Part shown: piece after piece, positions 52,250 through 63,723 of the stretch
Layout of the letters: each line of letters begins with the position of its first letter
How positions within the stretch are numbered: the stretch's first letter is position 1
NCBI GenBank assembly: GCA_034687125.1
Contig: JAQGBZ010000081.1
Location: 152,151 to 216,150 of the forward strand
DNA from: Neelides folsomi
Taxonomy: Eukaryota; Arthropoda; Collembola; Neelipleona; Neelidae
Direction: 5' to 3'
Length of the DNA: 64,000 bases
Notes under the pieces: generated by a model
What the model was told of the DNA's origin: nothing
The model's database searches: none
Seen by the model: the letters and a program-made list of their open reading frames with translations, nothing else
Made by a program: the position numbers and the translations under genes

Positions 52250-54802
52250 ATGGAATTCGGAGTAATTTCAAAATTCTCCTTCACTCTCTTCCTTTATGGT
52301 AAAATCCTATCTACCTGACTAACCCAATTTGCATTTTACATTATTATTAAAAAGGAAATAATAGGAATCTAACTCTTGAATTACATGCATTTGATTAGTG
52401 GAGCTCTACAGGGCGGAAAAAAATCCGTATTTGGAGAATCCTCCAACAGCCCTTCAAAATTTCAATTACTACTTTCCCCCTCCTCAACCTCAGCAGAATT
52501 TCTTATGGAGCCTTCCCAATCCCTACTTGAGATATCCGCTTTATAATCTGCCCGAGTTGAGATATTCCAACTCAGTTGGACAAAATCCGAACTTTCTTCC
52601 GCAGCCTCCAATAAGTTTTAATTCTCCTTCACGGTCCCTCACTCCTCTACATATGGAGAGGAGTGGGCGACAGAACGAGTCGGATTTTGTGCGAGCAGAT
52701 GCTCTCGATTTGGAAAGCTCAATTACGACCATCCCCATCCCGATCCATTTCCTAAAGCGGGAGAGCGGGGAAAGGATCCAGATTGACACTTCGAACAAAC
52801 CTTTCCATTTTCACATCCCATTCATTTCACCGGGAACCCCGAGCCGAACTCCGTCTGCCAAAGGTAATGGGGAATTGGAGCAAAATGGAGGGAAATGAGG
52901 AAACGGACGCAATATATCTGATCTCCTGCTTGGTTTATTTCTCTTTAAAAGAGGCCTTTGCCATCGAGCTGAGCAAAAGCATCAATGGAGCGGGGACACC
53001 CAAACCCAAAAGGGAAGATGAGCTATCTCCTGCACAAACCTTCCCGAAGAACAATGACGAAGAGCTTCCGACCGACTCCACGAAAACGGGTTTATCGAAG
53101 AGGGGAAAGGAGTCTCAGGCTAAGGAGCCCATAAGGAATCAACAGAATGGAGGGCTGAGCTCCAACGATCTCAACGCAAACTTCCCAGCTATTGACGAGC
53201 TGGATCTTAAACTAGAGAAGGAAATCAAAGAGAGCAAAGTCAACTTTTACTACCCTGGGTCTGAGAAAGTCTATCTAGAGACTACACCTGAAATCTCTCA
53301 AACCCTCGTTGAGGACACGGATGATTTCCAAATGGCCCTCTTAACTCTTAAAGGTCCTCTTTTCAATTCTCTCACACTCCAATTTGAAAAGCCGTTTCGG
53401 TCCATTTACTTCCTCCTATCCCATTCATTTTGTTTCATAGAGAACTAACGAATTGGGAAATGATGACGACACTGAGATTAAGAGAAATTTAAATGGAAAA
53501 GTTTAACTTTCATTAGTCTCATTCTTTAGCCCCATTGAGGTCGGGTTTTAATTAGTCGCTGACTCACTTTTGAATTTCTTCCCTAGGAGAAGCTGACAAA
53601 GAGAATCGAGCAAGGCGAACCAAACGGACAACAGTGCGGACTGCTAAGGGAAATAAAAAAGGAAGAAAAAAACGCGATGTGAAGGAATGGGTGGACAAGA
53701 TCAAAAAAATATTTTCAAAGTCTAAAGGGAAGAATACGGAGGCTGACAGAGAATGGTCAAAAGAAAAGTTTGAAAGCTTCCTTGCGGAGCTCGAGGGGAA
53801 GGACAGTGAGATCGACAAGCTTCTTCCTTTGGAACTTCGAACTTCCCACTTTCTATTGGGAAAAGAAATGATTAAGAACCCACGTCTGAGATTAGCCGCT
53901 CGCAAATATGAAAACCCACATTCATCATCTCTGACGACTCGAAGGCGGAAACGGAGTAAGTATATGACGAGAATAAATAATTCTCTTCCCAATCTTCTCC
54001 CATTGTTTGCTCAAAAAAGGAGACTCAGCAGGGGGGAGAATGATGACGATTTTAAAAATTAATGGAACAGAACTTATTTAATTTTCTCTTCTTCAACATT
54101 TCCATGTTGAGTAAACCTACTTAAATCGAGAGCTCGCTCGAAGTTTACAACATGCGGGAGTAATAGGAAATCAGAGCAAATGTAAAAAAAAATGATATTT
54201 CAGGTGCTCCTGTGGAGAAAATGGGAGGATTTTCTCCTCCAGAGCCAGAGAGGAAAATAGAAGAAGCTTTGCTCAAGATCCTTCTCGCCGCCTGCCGAGG
54301 CGAACCTTCACTTTTCCTCGCAACTGTTGAGAGGAGACTCCGACTGTTTCTGGACAAAATAAACATTTCCTATGCTGTTGAATTGGACATCAGTGAGGAA
54401 AATTTAGAAGAACTGCCAAATTATGAATTCCTGGTTAATTCGGAATTGGAGGAAGAAATGAGTAGTCCTTCTGACGATAGTCCATCATTATCTTTCCTTT
54501 CTCATAATGAAATTGGAGAGGGCGGGGCAATCAAGAGGACAAAACGTCTCCTTCCGCTTCAATTACCCGGGAGAGGAACGGAAGCGACTCTGGATGGAAT
54601 TTTCTCCCTTGCACGTCTACTCCTTTGTAATTCCGACGAGGAGAGAGTGGCAGCAGGATCAAAGTTCTTGGACGAGTTAATGAGTGAACCTCGCCACGAC
54701 GTCCTTGATGAAAATACCGCCGAACTACAGGAGGTCATTAAGGACTCAATCGCGTGTCCGAGGGACAATCAAAGGTTCGACAGTTTCTTTACAGGGAAAT
54801 GA
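52250..54802 (+). CDS. Putative secreted proprotein with several furin-type sites; no known family
   Basis: Five exons (52250-52298, 52399-52863, 52952-53353, 53587-53955, 54204-54802) give 627 residues. Exon 1 encodes a leader, MEFGVISKFSFTLFLY, like a short signal peptide. Exon 2 is rich in Pro, Tyr and Phe (YYFPPPQPQQNF). Exon 4 is very basic, with ARRTKR, GRKKR and, at its end, TRRRKR. Exon 5 is acidic and helical with IKRTKR in the middle. These R-x-K/R-R clusters are what proprotein convertases cut, so the product may be matured into several chains (inference). All four introns are phase 1. The donor after 53353 (GTCCTC) is weak, and the boundary there could differ. The strong donor after 53955 (GTAAGT) and the other junctions fit well. 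AATAAA signals follow the stop within 300 bp. Confidence 0.65.
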
Positions 54803-57377
54803 CGAGTTTCCGCCTGAATAATTCATCTTTTGATTCCGCCTACTTTTTATATTCATCCCATCACTCAAGTTTGAATTATTTCTTTGAAGGAAGTCGAAGC
54901 TTGGGAGAAAACTCCTGGAAGTGAACCGCGTTCCTGTCGAAATACAACATAGGTTCTAATTGGAGGTGCTGGCCACGGAGGCTTTGTGGGGAATTCCACT
55001 CAGAAACTCGGCATGGGGCTTTGTCCTCTCCTTTCAATCAAATAAAAACATTTTCATCCCAGCTCTTGTAAAATTATTGCAATGAACAAAAATAAAGGGT
55101 TTATCGAGTCCTGAAACTTCAATACTTTTTTATAGATTTTTTATTCCAACTCCGAGAAAAACTTAATAGTAAATAATATTTCTGTACTTATAAGTACCTA
55201 TTCTAACAACACAAATAGTCCTCTAGATAGGTCCGGGTCCCATAATTCCATAAGCATTTCCTTAAGTAGTACAAACTCTTTAAGTAGTAGTAGCTTTCTG
55301 TACATATCGCTTCCATTGAAATTAATTTTCAGCGTGAAGAATCTTAATGAGTTCCAATTGTGATTTATGTTTTATGTATGTGAGGCACACACCAAGTTCT
55401 TCGAATAATAAAACAAGGGTAAAACCAAGTCTACTTCCAATGATAAACAATTGATTGTGGAAATATAAATACTTGAAATACATTTACAAAGTGATTATAT
55501 TTTTGGTTTTAACTTTTATTAAACAGAGATTAGTAAATATTTACAGATGTCCAGTTCTGTAAAGTCTTAGCTCGTATTTGTCTCCTCTTGTGATAGTATT
55601 TAATAAAATGCGTTCTCTTAAAAATGCCTTGAGCAGTCATAGAGCCATTCACCCATTCAATCTCACTTTAGAAGTTAAAATCGCTAAATAAATACAACAC
55701 CCATTCGTTAAATAATGATTGATGCACAGACAATAGGAATACCAACTAAATATCACATGTAAGCTACTAATGAAGAGAAAAATCTATCATATGTCATTAG
55801 TCATTACTCTTATGACACATGCTATTACCAAGCACGAATATTCAATTGAATAATGCAAATATATTAATAATGAGTGTTAAGTTGTTAAATTATTATACAA
55901 ACTTACACATAAATATGATAGCAAAAATTTTATTCTTTAAAATGTAGTTTTATATTCAATTCTGAAAATACAACTTTGACTTAAACAATGATAAAAACAA
56001 AATTTCATTATACGATGATATACTTTATATTTATCATATGTTGTGGTATAGAGTCTAGAGTGGTATAATTTAATTAACAATAATTTTTACAGTGTAAATT
56101 CAAATTGATTAAGCATTTATATTATTTTTAACAATTTGAGTAATGGAAGAAGGTGAATTCTTCACCATTTTCTCCTTTTTTGAAAGTTTGTACAATTGTT
56201 TACTACTACATACAATACTTAAAGTATACTATTGTATCTGTACTTTGACTTATGTATTTGGGTAGTGCTTGTAACAAGTTTCATTTTAGCCATATAAATT
56301 GACCTCTCAGGGAGAATGTCACTCATTCCATTAAATATTATTTTTGTTGTAATAGTACAATACTACAGGAAGGTGAAGTATTATACTCTAGGAAGGTTAA
56401 AGGGTCGGGATGGGCCAGACATAAATAAGAATGTGTGTGAAAATACACTCCCAAAGTCAATTTTTGAACAAGGGATTTGTGAAGCTCTCAAAGTTCATAT
56501 TAGTCGTTCAAAGATGACAAGAATGACATTTCTTAGAAGATAAAAAAATACGCAGTGAACTGAGCTAGGGCTTGAGTGAGAGAGAAAACATATAGTTTGC
56601 TGGAGCCAATAATAACAAGATTTCTGGGAAGTATTCAGGGACTGATTTTAGGAGTTGGAAGGGGTTGGGCGCATTAAGAAGTGGGTGTGTTGAATCTCTA
56701 CGGGTGGCCCAGGTCAATTATAACCCATAGAAAAGCCCTGAAAACAAATGATTAGAGAAAGATACAATTTCCGAAGGCGGGGCCGTTGGAGACAATGAAT
56801 CAATGAGTCCCATAGGGAACATCTATTTAATGATGGGTATTTAGCCTGAAGATGAGGTGGAAGAGAATCTTCTCATCTCTCACACTTCGTATCTGTCAGT
56901 TCCACGAAAGGGAGAACGTAGGCGTTTTGTTTATGCAGACGAGCGAGGTAGCGAAGGATAAAGAGGTTCAACTCTCCAATTCGGAGAACTCATTAAAGAC
57001 CCAAGCCTCGTCGTCCCCCTCCGTCCGCAGCAGATCGGGATCCCATTTGGCGAGTCAGCGGGGCCACACTCGTGCAATATTCCAGTCCTAGAAGTGTATA
57101 TAACCAACGGCACGCAACGACTCCCCTTATTATTATTATCCGAAATCTCGGGGAGTCTACATGCATAAAAGTTATTTATAGTTTCATACATATTCCCGTT
57201 TATTTATTTATAACTGTCACTTCCCACTTCTCACTACTTCATTTTTGAACTGGGCCTTCGATTCAAAACTTCGTCGTTGGAAGGGCGCAATCAAATATTC
57301 AAATTTATTCAAAGTTTTCTTTTGAAACAAAGTCGAGACTCGTTGAGGAGATTTATTCAGTTGAATATTTTTCAGTC
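54803..57377. other. Intergenic region between two secreted-protein genes
   Basis: Mostly AT-rich and empty from 55.1 to 56.3 kb. A GC-richer piece at 56630-57100 is open in two plus frames near 56848-57091, one of them ending SQRGHTRAIFQS, without family likeness. It could be an upstream exon of the next gene, but I cannot show a junction. Confidence 0.35.
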
Positions 57378-59282
57378 ATGCTTCTCAATCGGTTCATTGG
57401 GTTGGTTTGTTCAGGTATGTTAATTGATTCTTGTGTGTTTTCTATTTTATCATTTTATTACATATTTACATACAACCGTATTTTGTAATGTAAGTATGTA
57501 ATAAATATTTTTATAGGTATAACATTTCCTTTGTCATTTTAGTGATTAATGGTTTTGTAATGCTTAATGAAATTATTAAACAAATTCCATTTTGTAACGA
57601 CGACAATGATTATAATATAGTATTTTGTTTAGTATTTCGAACAAGCTCTTTTATAAGTATATTTTTGAGCAGTGATTTCATGTTCTTTTTCCTATTTAAT
57701 GGAAAATTTTAACGCTAGTTTTATTTTTCAGTTATCTTGTTGTTCCTATCAAATGGAGAAAACGTTGAAAGTTCCGAAACAAGGAATAAAACTTGGCATT
57801 TGGTCGAAGAAACGCCAAGCTTAATAGGTAAAAGTTAATGAAATCCATTTATTATAAACTAAAGCTTTCTAAAGTTGAAACATGATGTATGAAGATCTCA
57901 ACTCGACTAACCCGAATAAACAGTTGTTTGATGAAAACGACGTTTCTTCAGAGGAGAATGAGGACTTTCTATTGCGTAAGCTAATAAAACTTTTTTCACG
58001 CAGTTTATTCCATCTCATTTCACCTTCAATTTCTTTTATGATTCCACCTTTCCCTTTTCTAAAAAATCTTTTTCGAAAGCTTTACGAGTCCCTTTGTTAG
58101 AAAATTCCATAAAAGCAGAAAAGATTTCTCTTTATAATTACAGAACCATGTTTAATTTGCAGTTAAAAAATGGGATTTAATTCCGAAGCTCGGACTTGCC
58201 AGGGGCCGTAGAATTAAAAAAGGTATTAAGGATGAAGAAAAATATAAGAACTTAAAAATCTTTTTTACCTTCCCCCATTCTTCTCCCATTTCTCTCCATC
58301 TAATCCAAAGTTTATCTATGCGAAACAGTGCTTAGAGATTTGGACGATTCTTCCACCGACGAGCAAAATGAAGTTTCCAAAGTTGTTCCGCGAAGGAAAC
58401 GCTTTCTCTCACCAAATATCCTCCTTGGGAAAAAGTTCCTGGGCAGACATCATAATTTCGGTAAAAGTTAACTTTCTTCCTTCATTCATAGATCTCAATT
58501 AGAGGAGAAGTGAGCTAAAATACTGATTCTTGAATTGTACAGCCATCGAGAGGAGTTTGCCAGACACCACGGCCATGAAGCTCGTTTCCGAGACGTACAT
58601 TTTCCCAACCAATATTAATGAAATTGGATATGAGGACTTGAGGAAATTTCACCGCCTCGTCTCCTCCACTATTTTCTCTCTCTGTCCTCGTCTAGACTAC
58701 TTTGACACAATGCGGGACCGAATGAATGAAATCGTGGAAGAAAAGCTGAAAGCGGCTGCTCAATCTCGTTTAATCCCTTTAAGCTCCTCCAAGAGAGATT
58801 TTGCCATTTTGAACAAGAGAATCAAGAAGTGTGGAGCCAGCATTGTCCCCCAGCCCACGACCGAAAGACCAAAAATTATCGAGCCGGAGAACAGAACAAC
58901 AAATAGATATGAATATTACAGAAAACTGGCTCAGATGAATGAGAAGGATGAAAGAGAAAGAAATGCGAGATCTAGACAATTCGACGTGGTCCCTTCGCCA
59001 CTTAACATCCTTCGCTTTGAAGTCATGGCTGGCCAGCTGGTGGTGAGGAAATGCGCGAATAAAGGAACATTTGGAAATGATGCTTTCACTGACTTCCTCT
59101 CCATTTTTGCGGATATAATGAAGTCGACCAGGCTGAGTGGCATCAAAACAATGGGCGTGACAATTCACCAAACTGAAATGCTGGATATGATTGAAATGGT
59201 CAAACAATGCAAGTTGGACTTTCAAATGAACCAATCAAAAGTTTCATACAAGTTAATCCCTATAACTACCTGTATTACATAA
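57378..59282 (+). CDS. Putative secreted proprotein, six exons; no known family
   Basis: Six exons (57378-57414, 57732-57827, 57895-57975, 58163-58222, 58329-58460, 58543-59282) give 381 residues. Exons 1-2 encode a clear signal peptide: MLLNRFIGLVCS, then VILLFLSNGENVE. Exons 2-3 are acidic, exons 4-5 basic with GRRIKKG and the furin-type site PRRKRF, and exon 6 (247 residues) is the likely mature part: helical, with three Cys (SLCPRL, KKCGAS, KQCKLD plus nearby RKCAN makes four in all). All five introns are phase 1. The exon 3 acceptor (TGTATGAAG) is weak and was chosen because it is the one that avoids an in-frame stop. A TATTTTTCAG acceptor lies 2 bases before the ATG, so the mRNA has a spliced leader or a 5' UTR intron. 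Confidence 0.7.
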
Positions 59283-59466
59283 ATAGTTAAGGTTTAAATT
59301 GACTACAGAGGCTTTTATTTATGACTCATATTTTACCAATAAAATAAATGATGAGTTGGTAGTTTTGTAGAGTTTGTTTGGATGAATTCTGGAGTAAGTT
59401 TTAATTGTTTTCTATAATTCAGATTTTGTCATTTATTTCAAAAGTATATAATATACAATTTTTAAT

Positions 59467-59532
59467 TGGAATTGAAATTATTAATATATTGGAATTATTA
59501 ATTGGAATGGAATTGGAATTGGAATTCGGAAT
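59467..59532. repeat. Degenerate (TTGGAA)n simple repeat
   Basis: Units of TTGGAATT, TTGGAA and ATGGAA recur about eight times between AT-rich spacers. It lies in the 3' flank of the preceding gene, some 135 bp before the inverted-repeat element. Confidence 0.8.
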
Positions 59533-59667
59533 GACAGTGTATTGGTATAGTACTTATGTATAGTATTTAACAATAGGATGCCTGTAGTGCCGCACATCCC
59601 TCAACGCCGTGTCTATCCACACTTTTCTTGTGTCGAGTGTACTTTTACTAATTTGCTAAGTAAGTAG

Positions 59668-60487
59668 TTGGGAATCTAAAATGTTAGCGTAATACATAAT
59701 AGGGTAAATACAAAATGGCGTAATTGCCTAGGCGTAATATTAATATGGCTTAAGTAAATAATGGCGTAATGTTAATATAGTATATGTATTAAATGGCGTA
59801 AGTATTTAATAGCTTTGAACTTTAATAATGTAACTATTTTATAGCGTATTCACTGTATTTAATAACGTATAGAATTATTTAGCGTACGTCTTTTATAGCG
59901 TAAAATTCACATTCATGATGATGATAAAGGTAAAACTTCATTTTCAGCAATATTTTTCAAGGTATTAGTTGGTTTACATCTTGCTAAACACGAACCATTG
60001 GATTGAATGCTATGCTTATGAATTGTCTTTGTATTTGTAATCTTTACTATAAAGATATCCTTCGTGAACTAATTGATTTCCCCTTCATATATTTATGAAG
60101 TTATTGACCTCAGCCTTTTCATGGTCAAGAAATATCATTTATATAAATAATAAAGTAATTTCTTTGTTTATTCTTATTTAACTTATCGTGTTTCATTCAT
60201 GTTTCCATGAATAATAGGTTTAAAAGAGACTTTAAATTTATAAAGAAAAGCTTACATTCAATGTTTAATATTTAGACAAGATACAAAGATACAATACAAA
60301 GACAAAGTTAAATAATTTACCTTCTTAAAATGCAATATATAACGTTAATCTAAAACTTGCTTTAATATTAAACTATAAAATATTTACGTCATTAAAGTTC
60401 AAAGCTATTAAATACTTACGCGATATTAATATTACGCCATTTTGTATTTACCCTATTATGTATTACGCTAACATTTTATGCTCCCAG
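59668..60487. mobile_element. Non-autonomous DNA transposon (MITE-like) with long terminal inverted repeats
   Basis: The left end, beginning TTGGGAATCTAAAATGTTAG at 59668, and the reverse complement of the right end, beginning CTGGGAGCATAAAATGTTAG, match. They continue identically for about 45 bases through TAATACATAATAGGGTAAAT and a TGGCGTAA unit. A second matching stretch, GTAAGTATTTAATAGCTTTG and onward, lies at about 59790-59850 on the left and 60365-60420 on the right. TGGCGTAA-like units recur along the left arm. GTAG lies directly outside both proposed ends, which would be a 4-bp target duplication, but the exact ends are uncertain. The interior has no open frame, so it would depend on a transposase made elsewhere. 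Confidence 0.75.
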
Positions 60488-61374
60488 GTAGTTAGCTACT
60501 CCGTCACAAACAAGTCTATTTTAAAAGGGATTAACTTTAAACTCAAACTCACAGTTCTCACAGAGTTTTAGTTTTTCCAATGCTGAATGTTTATTACTTA
60601 TTACATTACTCAATTAACAAGTCTTTTTTCACTATAAGTGAAGTGATAATGTTTATTTCTTTAACATTTAAAATATTCAAATGAAACAATTAAATGTGCC
60701 CATTGCTGGTCTATCTTTATAAAATATCAGTGTATTTTGGTAATCCGTCTACTTTTAAATCTTATTACAACAGTGGACTGAATTAAAATTAAAAAATTAA
60801 AAACCTTCTAATATCATGACAGTGTTTAATTTCTACATTGAATTGTCTTTTCAATGTATTATAGTCATTTATATTTTGTATTTAAAGTGTATTAATTGCT
60901 TGTTATACCGAGATATATAGAGTATAGTTAAATTTGATTGATTATTAATCATATGTATGTTAAAGAAATTATCATTGATTGAATAATTTAATAGATACTA
61001 TATTTAGTATGTCTAACCATAAGCATAAGTATAGGTACTTATCTCACGTTTACGATTTTGTAGATAATTAATATATGGTATTCTATTAAGCATTGTATTT
61101 ACTGTATTATGCCAAATATGTATATCATGTTGATTCAATTGGTTGGTGATGTTTTCTTAACCTATTAAATAAATTTGAAGAAGCTCAGCACATATCGACT
61201 ATTTCCGGAAATTAATTTCCTTGATGTTTAATGGATCTATCATAAACTATAAACAAATCTAATAAAATAATATAGTTTATGAGTTTAATTTCATCTTGAA
61301 CAGCTAAATAAGGTTTATAAGTTTAAACTTTCGACATATAAATTTTTCATTTACGGAATAAACATTAAAGTGAA
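60488..61374. other. AT-rich intergenic region upstream of the small peptide gene
   Basis: No gene is seen between the inverted-repeat element and the signal-peptide ATG at 61375. A TATA-like box lies at its right end. Confidence 0.5.
61337..61342 (+). promoter_or_regulatory. TATA-like box of the small secreted peptide gene
   Basis: TATAAA lies 33 nt before the ATG, so initiation about 30 nt downstream would leave a leader of only a few bases. The spacing suits a core promoter, but the match is expected often in AT-rich DNA. Confidence 0.3.
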
Positions 61375-61796
61375 ATGAGGTTGTTAATCTTATTTTCACT
61401 TCTCATGTTGGTTCTCTTCGTGTCATCAGAGATACTTCCACCGGAAGATCAATCATTAGAAGAAGTAGAAGGTTTCAAAATTATACAAATATAATCAAAT
61501 ATTTTATATAATTGATTATATTGACAAACATAAATATGTACATTAACCACAAATAAATTATAGAATATATCCATATGTATTTTCGATCTACTAATACAGC
61601 ATACATATTTTATATACAATATTAATTTCATCTAATTTGAAAGGACTCAAATCAGATTTATGGAGAGAAACTCGTATGGCTAAAAAGAAGAAAAAGACAA
61701 AAAAGATGTCAGAAGACTTCTGATAGTAGAAGTGGTGAAGTTGATTTTACAACATTTGAAGGGAAAAAAGACGGATTTGAACTTGGAAAGAAATAA
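61375..61796 (+). CDS. Small secreted lysine/arginine-rich peptide precursor
   Basis: Exon 1 (61375-61471) encodes a textbook signal peptide, MRLLILFSLLMLVLFVSS, followed by the acidic EILPPEDQSLEEVEG, and ends in phase 1 at GTTTCA, a weak donor. Two acceptors are possible. CAAATCAG before 61656 gives a 22-residue end with DLWRETRMAKKKKKTKK, stopping at 61723. The AG before 61666 gives 43 residues with LKRRKRQKRCQKTSDSRSG, stopping at 61796. Either way the precursor is leader, acidic propiece, then a very basic tail, an arrangement shared by many secreted bioactive peptides. I assign no function. The intron is AT-rich and open in no useful frame. Confidence 0.5.
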
Positions 61797-61962
61797 GTTT
61801 AATCTATGTAATATTTCTTAATCATTTCAATTTTTAAACAAAAGGCCAAATTGGAAATAATAATAAAAATCTTCAGACTAAATAAAGTAATTTATTATTT
61901 CATTGCTCATATGTATATAATGTAATACCATTTACCACACTTAACTTATAATAAAATATGTT

Positions 61963-63029
61963 CGGCCTTATTCACTAGCGATTTAGGCAAATGCTCAGCA
62001 ATAACAAAATGGCGATTTTGCCTAAAGTAATTAATGAAAGAAAAATTTTAGGATTTGCTGAGCATTTGCTCAGAACTTGCGCGTATGCGCACATTTACGC
62101 AAGGAATTCACGAAACAAAAATTCTTAAATTACGCTTGCTTAAGTTACGCTTCCTCCCTTCTTCTTTGTACCTTGCTTATCTTTTGCCTAACTGTAAAAT
62201 GGTAATTCCATTATTTATTTTAATGATAATCGCTTTAGGACGTTTAAAAGAAATTATTTAGAAAATCTATCAAATTCAGAAATAAAAGCTTATACCAGTT
62301 TCACTTTTGACAATGCTAGGGAAATATTTAATTGGTTTGAAGAGACAATTCCCTAAACAAAGACTACTTCCACTGTTGTGTCAATTGATGTGTCAATTCC
62401 ACTGTTGATTCCTTAAATTGCCTCGGTTGGAGTCGCTTCTACCAAACCTCTTCTGTAATCGACAATGGAATAATTGTAGCCGAGCCTCCGCCTGTTTGTT
62501 CCATTTTCCGTATATTCTCTGCTCCAATTTTCTTCACATCTTGTTTGATTTCTTGATATTTTTTTTTCAAATACAAGAGTTCGACCTGAACTTGAAACCG
62601 CATTAACTTCTTCCAAAATGTGGTTCCACCCTTCAATTGATTTTGATAAATTACAATTAGAGAATAGCTTTTACAACATCCACGGTTAACGCCAACGCCC
62701 TTTCTCACTCTCTGACCAATTAGAACTTCGCGTTCTATCTTAAGTAATTAATGGTTTAGGCAGTGTCGATTAAAATAAAGAATGATTATTGATGAGCGCT
62801 GGATCACTAGATGATCGGAATTTTGAAATTGAGATAAAAGTGGAGCTCCCGGCCAGAATTTCAAATTTGATTCATATGCGCATTTTTGGTCGTAACTTTA
62901 AGATTTGCTGAGCAAACTATTTGCTTAGCATAAAAGTTTAAGTCGAATTCCAATTTGTATAACTTACGTATCTTGCTCAGCAAATCTTAACTTAGGCATT
63001 TATTCAGCAAATAACGATGAATAAGGCCG
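61963..63029. mobile_element. Decayed PIF/Harbinger-like DNA transposon
   Basis: CGGCCTTATTCA at 61963-61974 faces its exact reverse complement TGAATAAGGCCG at 63018-63029, and GTT flanks both ends, a 3-bp target duplication as made by PIF/Harbinger elements. Inside the ends, GATTTGCTGAGCA and its reverse complement recur at least five times as subterminal repeats. The interior carries a broken minus-strand Myb/SANT-like gene, the DNA-binding partner that Harbinger elements usually encode next to a DDE transposase. No transposase frame is present, so this is an internally deleted copy of 1067 bp. Confidence 0.75.
62439..62735 (-). pseudogene. Broken Myb/SANT-like DNA-binding protein of the Harbinger-like element
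   Basis: Minus-strand fragments in different frames follow the Myb/SANT-like (Myb_DNA-bind_5) order: SSNWSESEK near 62700-62725, GWNHILEEVNAVSSSGRT near 62590-62650, then LKKKYQEIKQDVKKIG and the conserved TGGGSA near 62440-62570. At least two frameshifts and stop codons separate them, so no full protein can be made. In intact relatives such proteins guide the transposase to the element ends. Confidence 0.65.
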
Positions 63030-63723
63030 GTTATTCATAAGTTGACTAAAAAGAAATATCGAAATCATTAATCATTATTTTTATGTATAGTAGTAGTTTG
63101 ATTTGAATCAATGTAGTTGAATCATGTCACAACTCACAATTAATTCTGAAAACTTCCTTAACTAATTATTTAATGAATTAATCTTATATAAAATGTGCAG
63201 CATGAACATCAAGTGTAGGAAATACGGAGTATTCAATACACCTAATAAGAATAAATGTTTTAAATTTTGAGCTATAAGTTCAATGCACTTGCAAATAATT
63301 CTATAAACAAATAGATTTATTATTAATTGTATATGCATACTTCATCTCTCACAATACAATGAGTGTAGTATTTCTCATTAATCTACAACATTACACGTAT
63401 GCTAAGTGCTAACCTAGTTATCCTAATCCTAAACAAATACAATCTTTATAAACCCACTTAAGAAATACACCAAAAATCAATTGAATAGGAACATTACCTT
63501 TTTTGGAATAATTTCTAAACGAAATAATTTAAAAATGTGAAATATAGATATGATGTGTATCAAACGATGTAAAACCGAGATTTATTGTACAAAACTTTAA
63601 ATTCGATCAAAATTTTGAATAATCAAAAGAAAGTTGAAAACCCTGACATTTCTAGCAGTCATTCGAATAGGAACATTTTTGAATAAGTTAATTAAATGTA
63701 AGATTATGTTGTAATGTGAAACT
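63030..63723. other. AT-rich flank of the Tc1-like element
   Basis: No gene is seen. GAATAGGAACATT occurs twice (63484-63496 and 63666-63678), the second 45 bp past the transposase stop, and may belong to the terminal repeat of the Tc1-like element. Confidence 0.35.

Noticed and set aside
56852-57091. Plus-strand frame ending SQRGHTRAIFQS
   Set aside because: Could be an upstream exon of the 57378 gene, but no junction can be shown and a second frame in the same place looks as coding-like.
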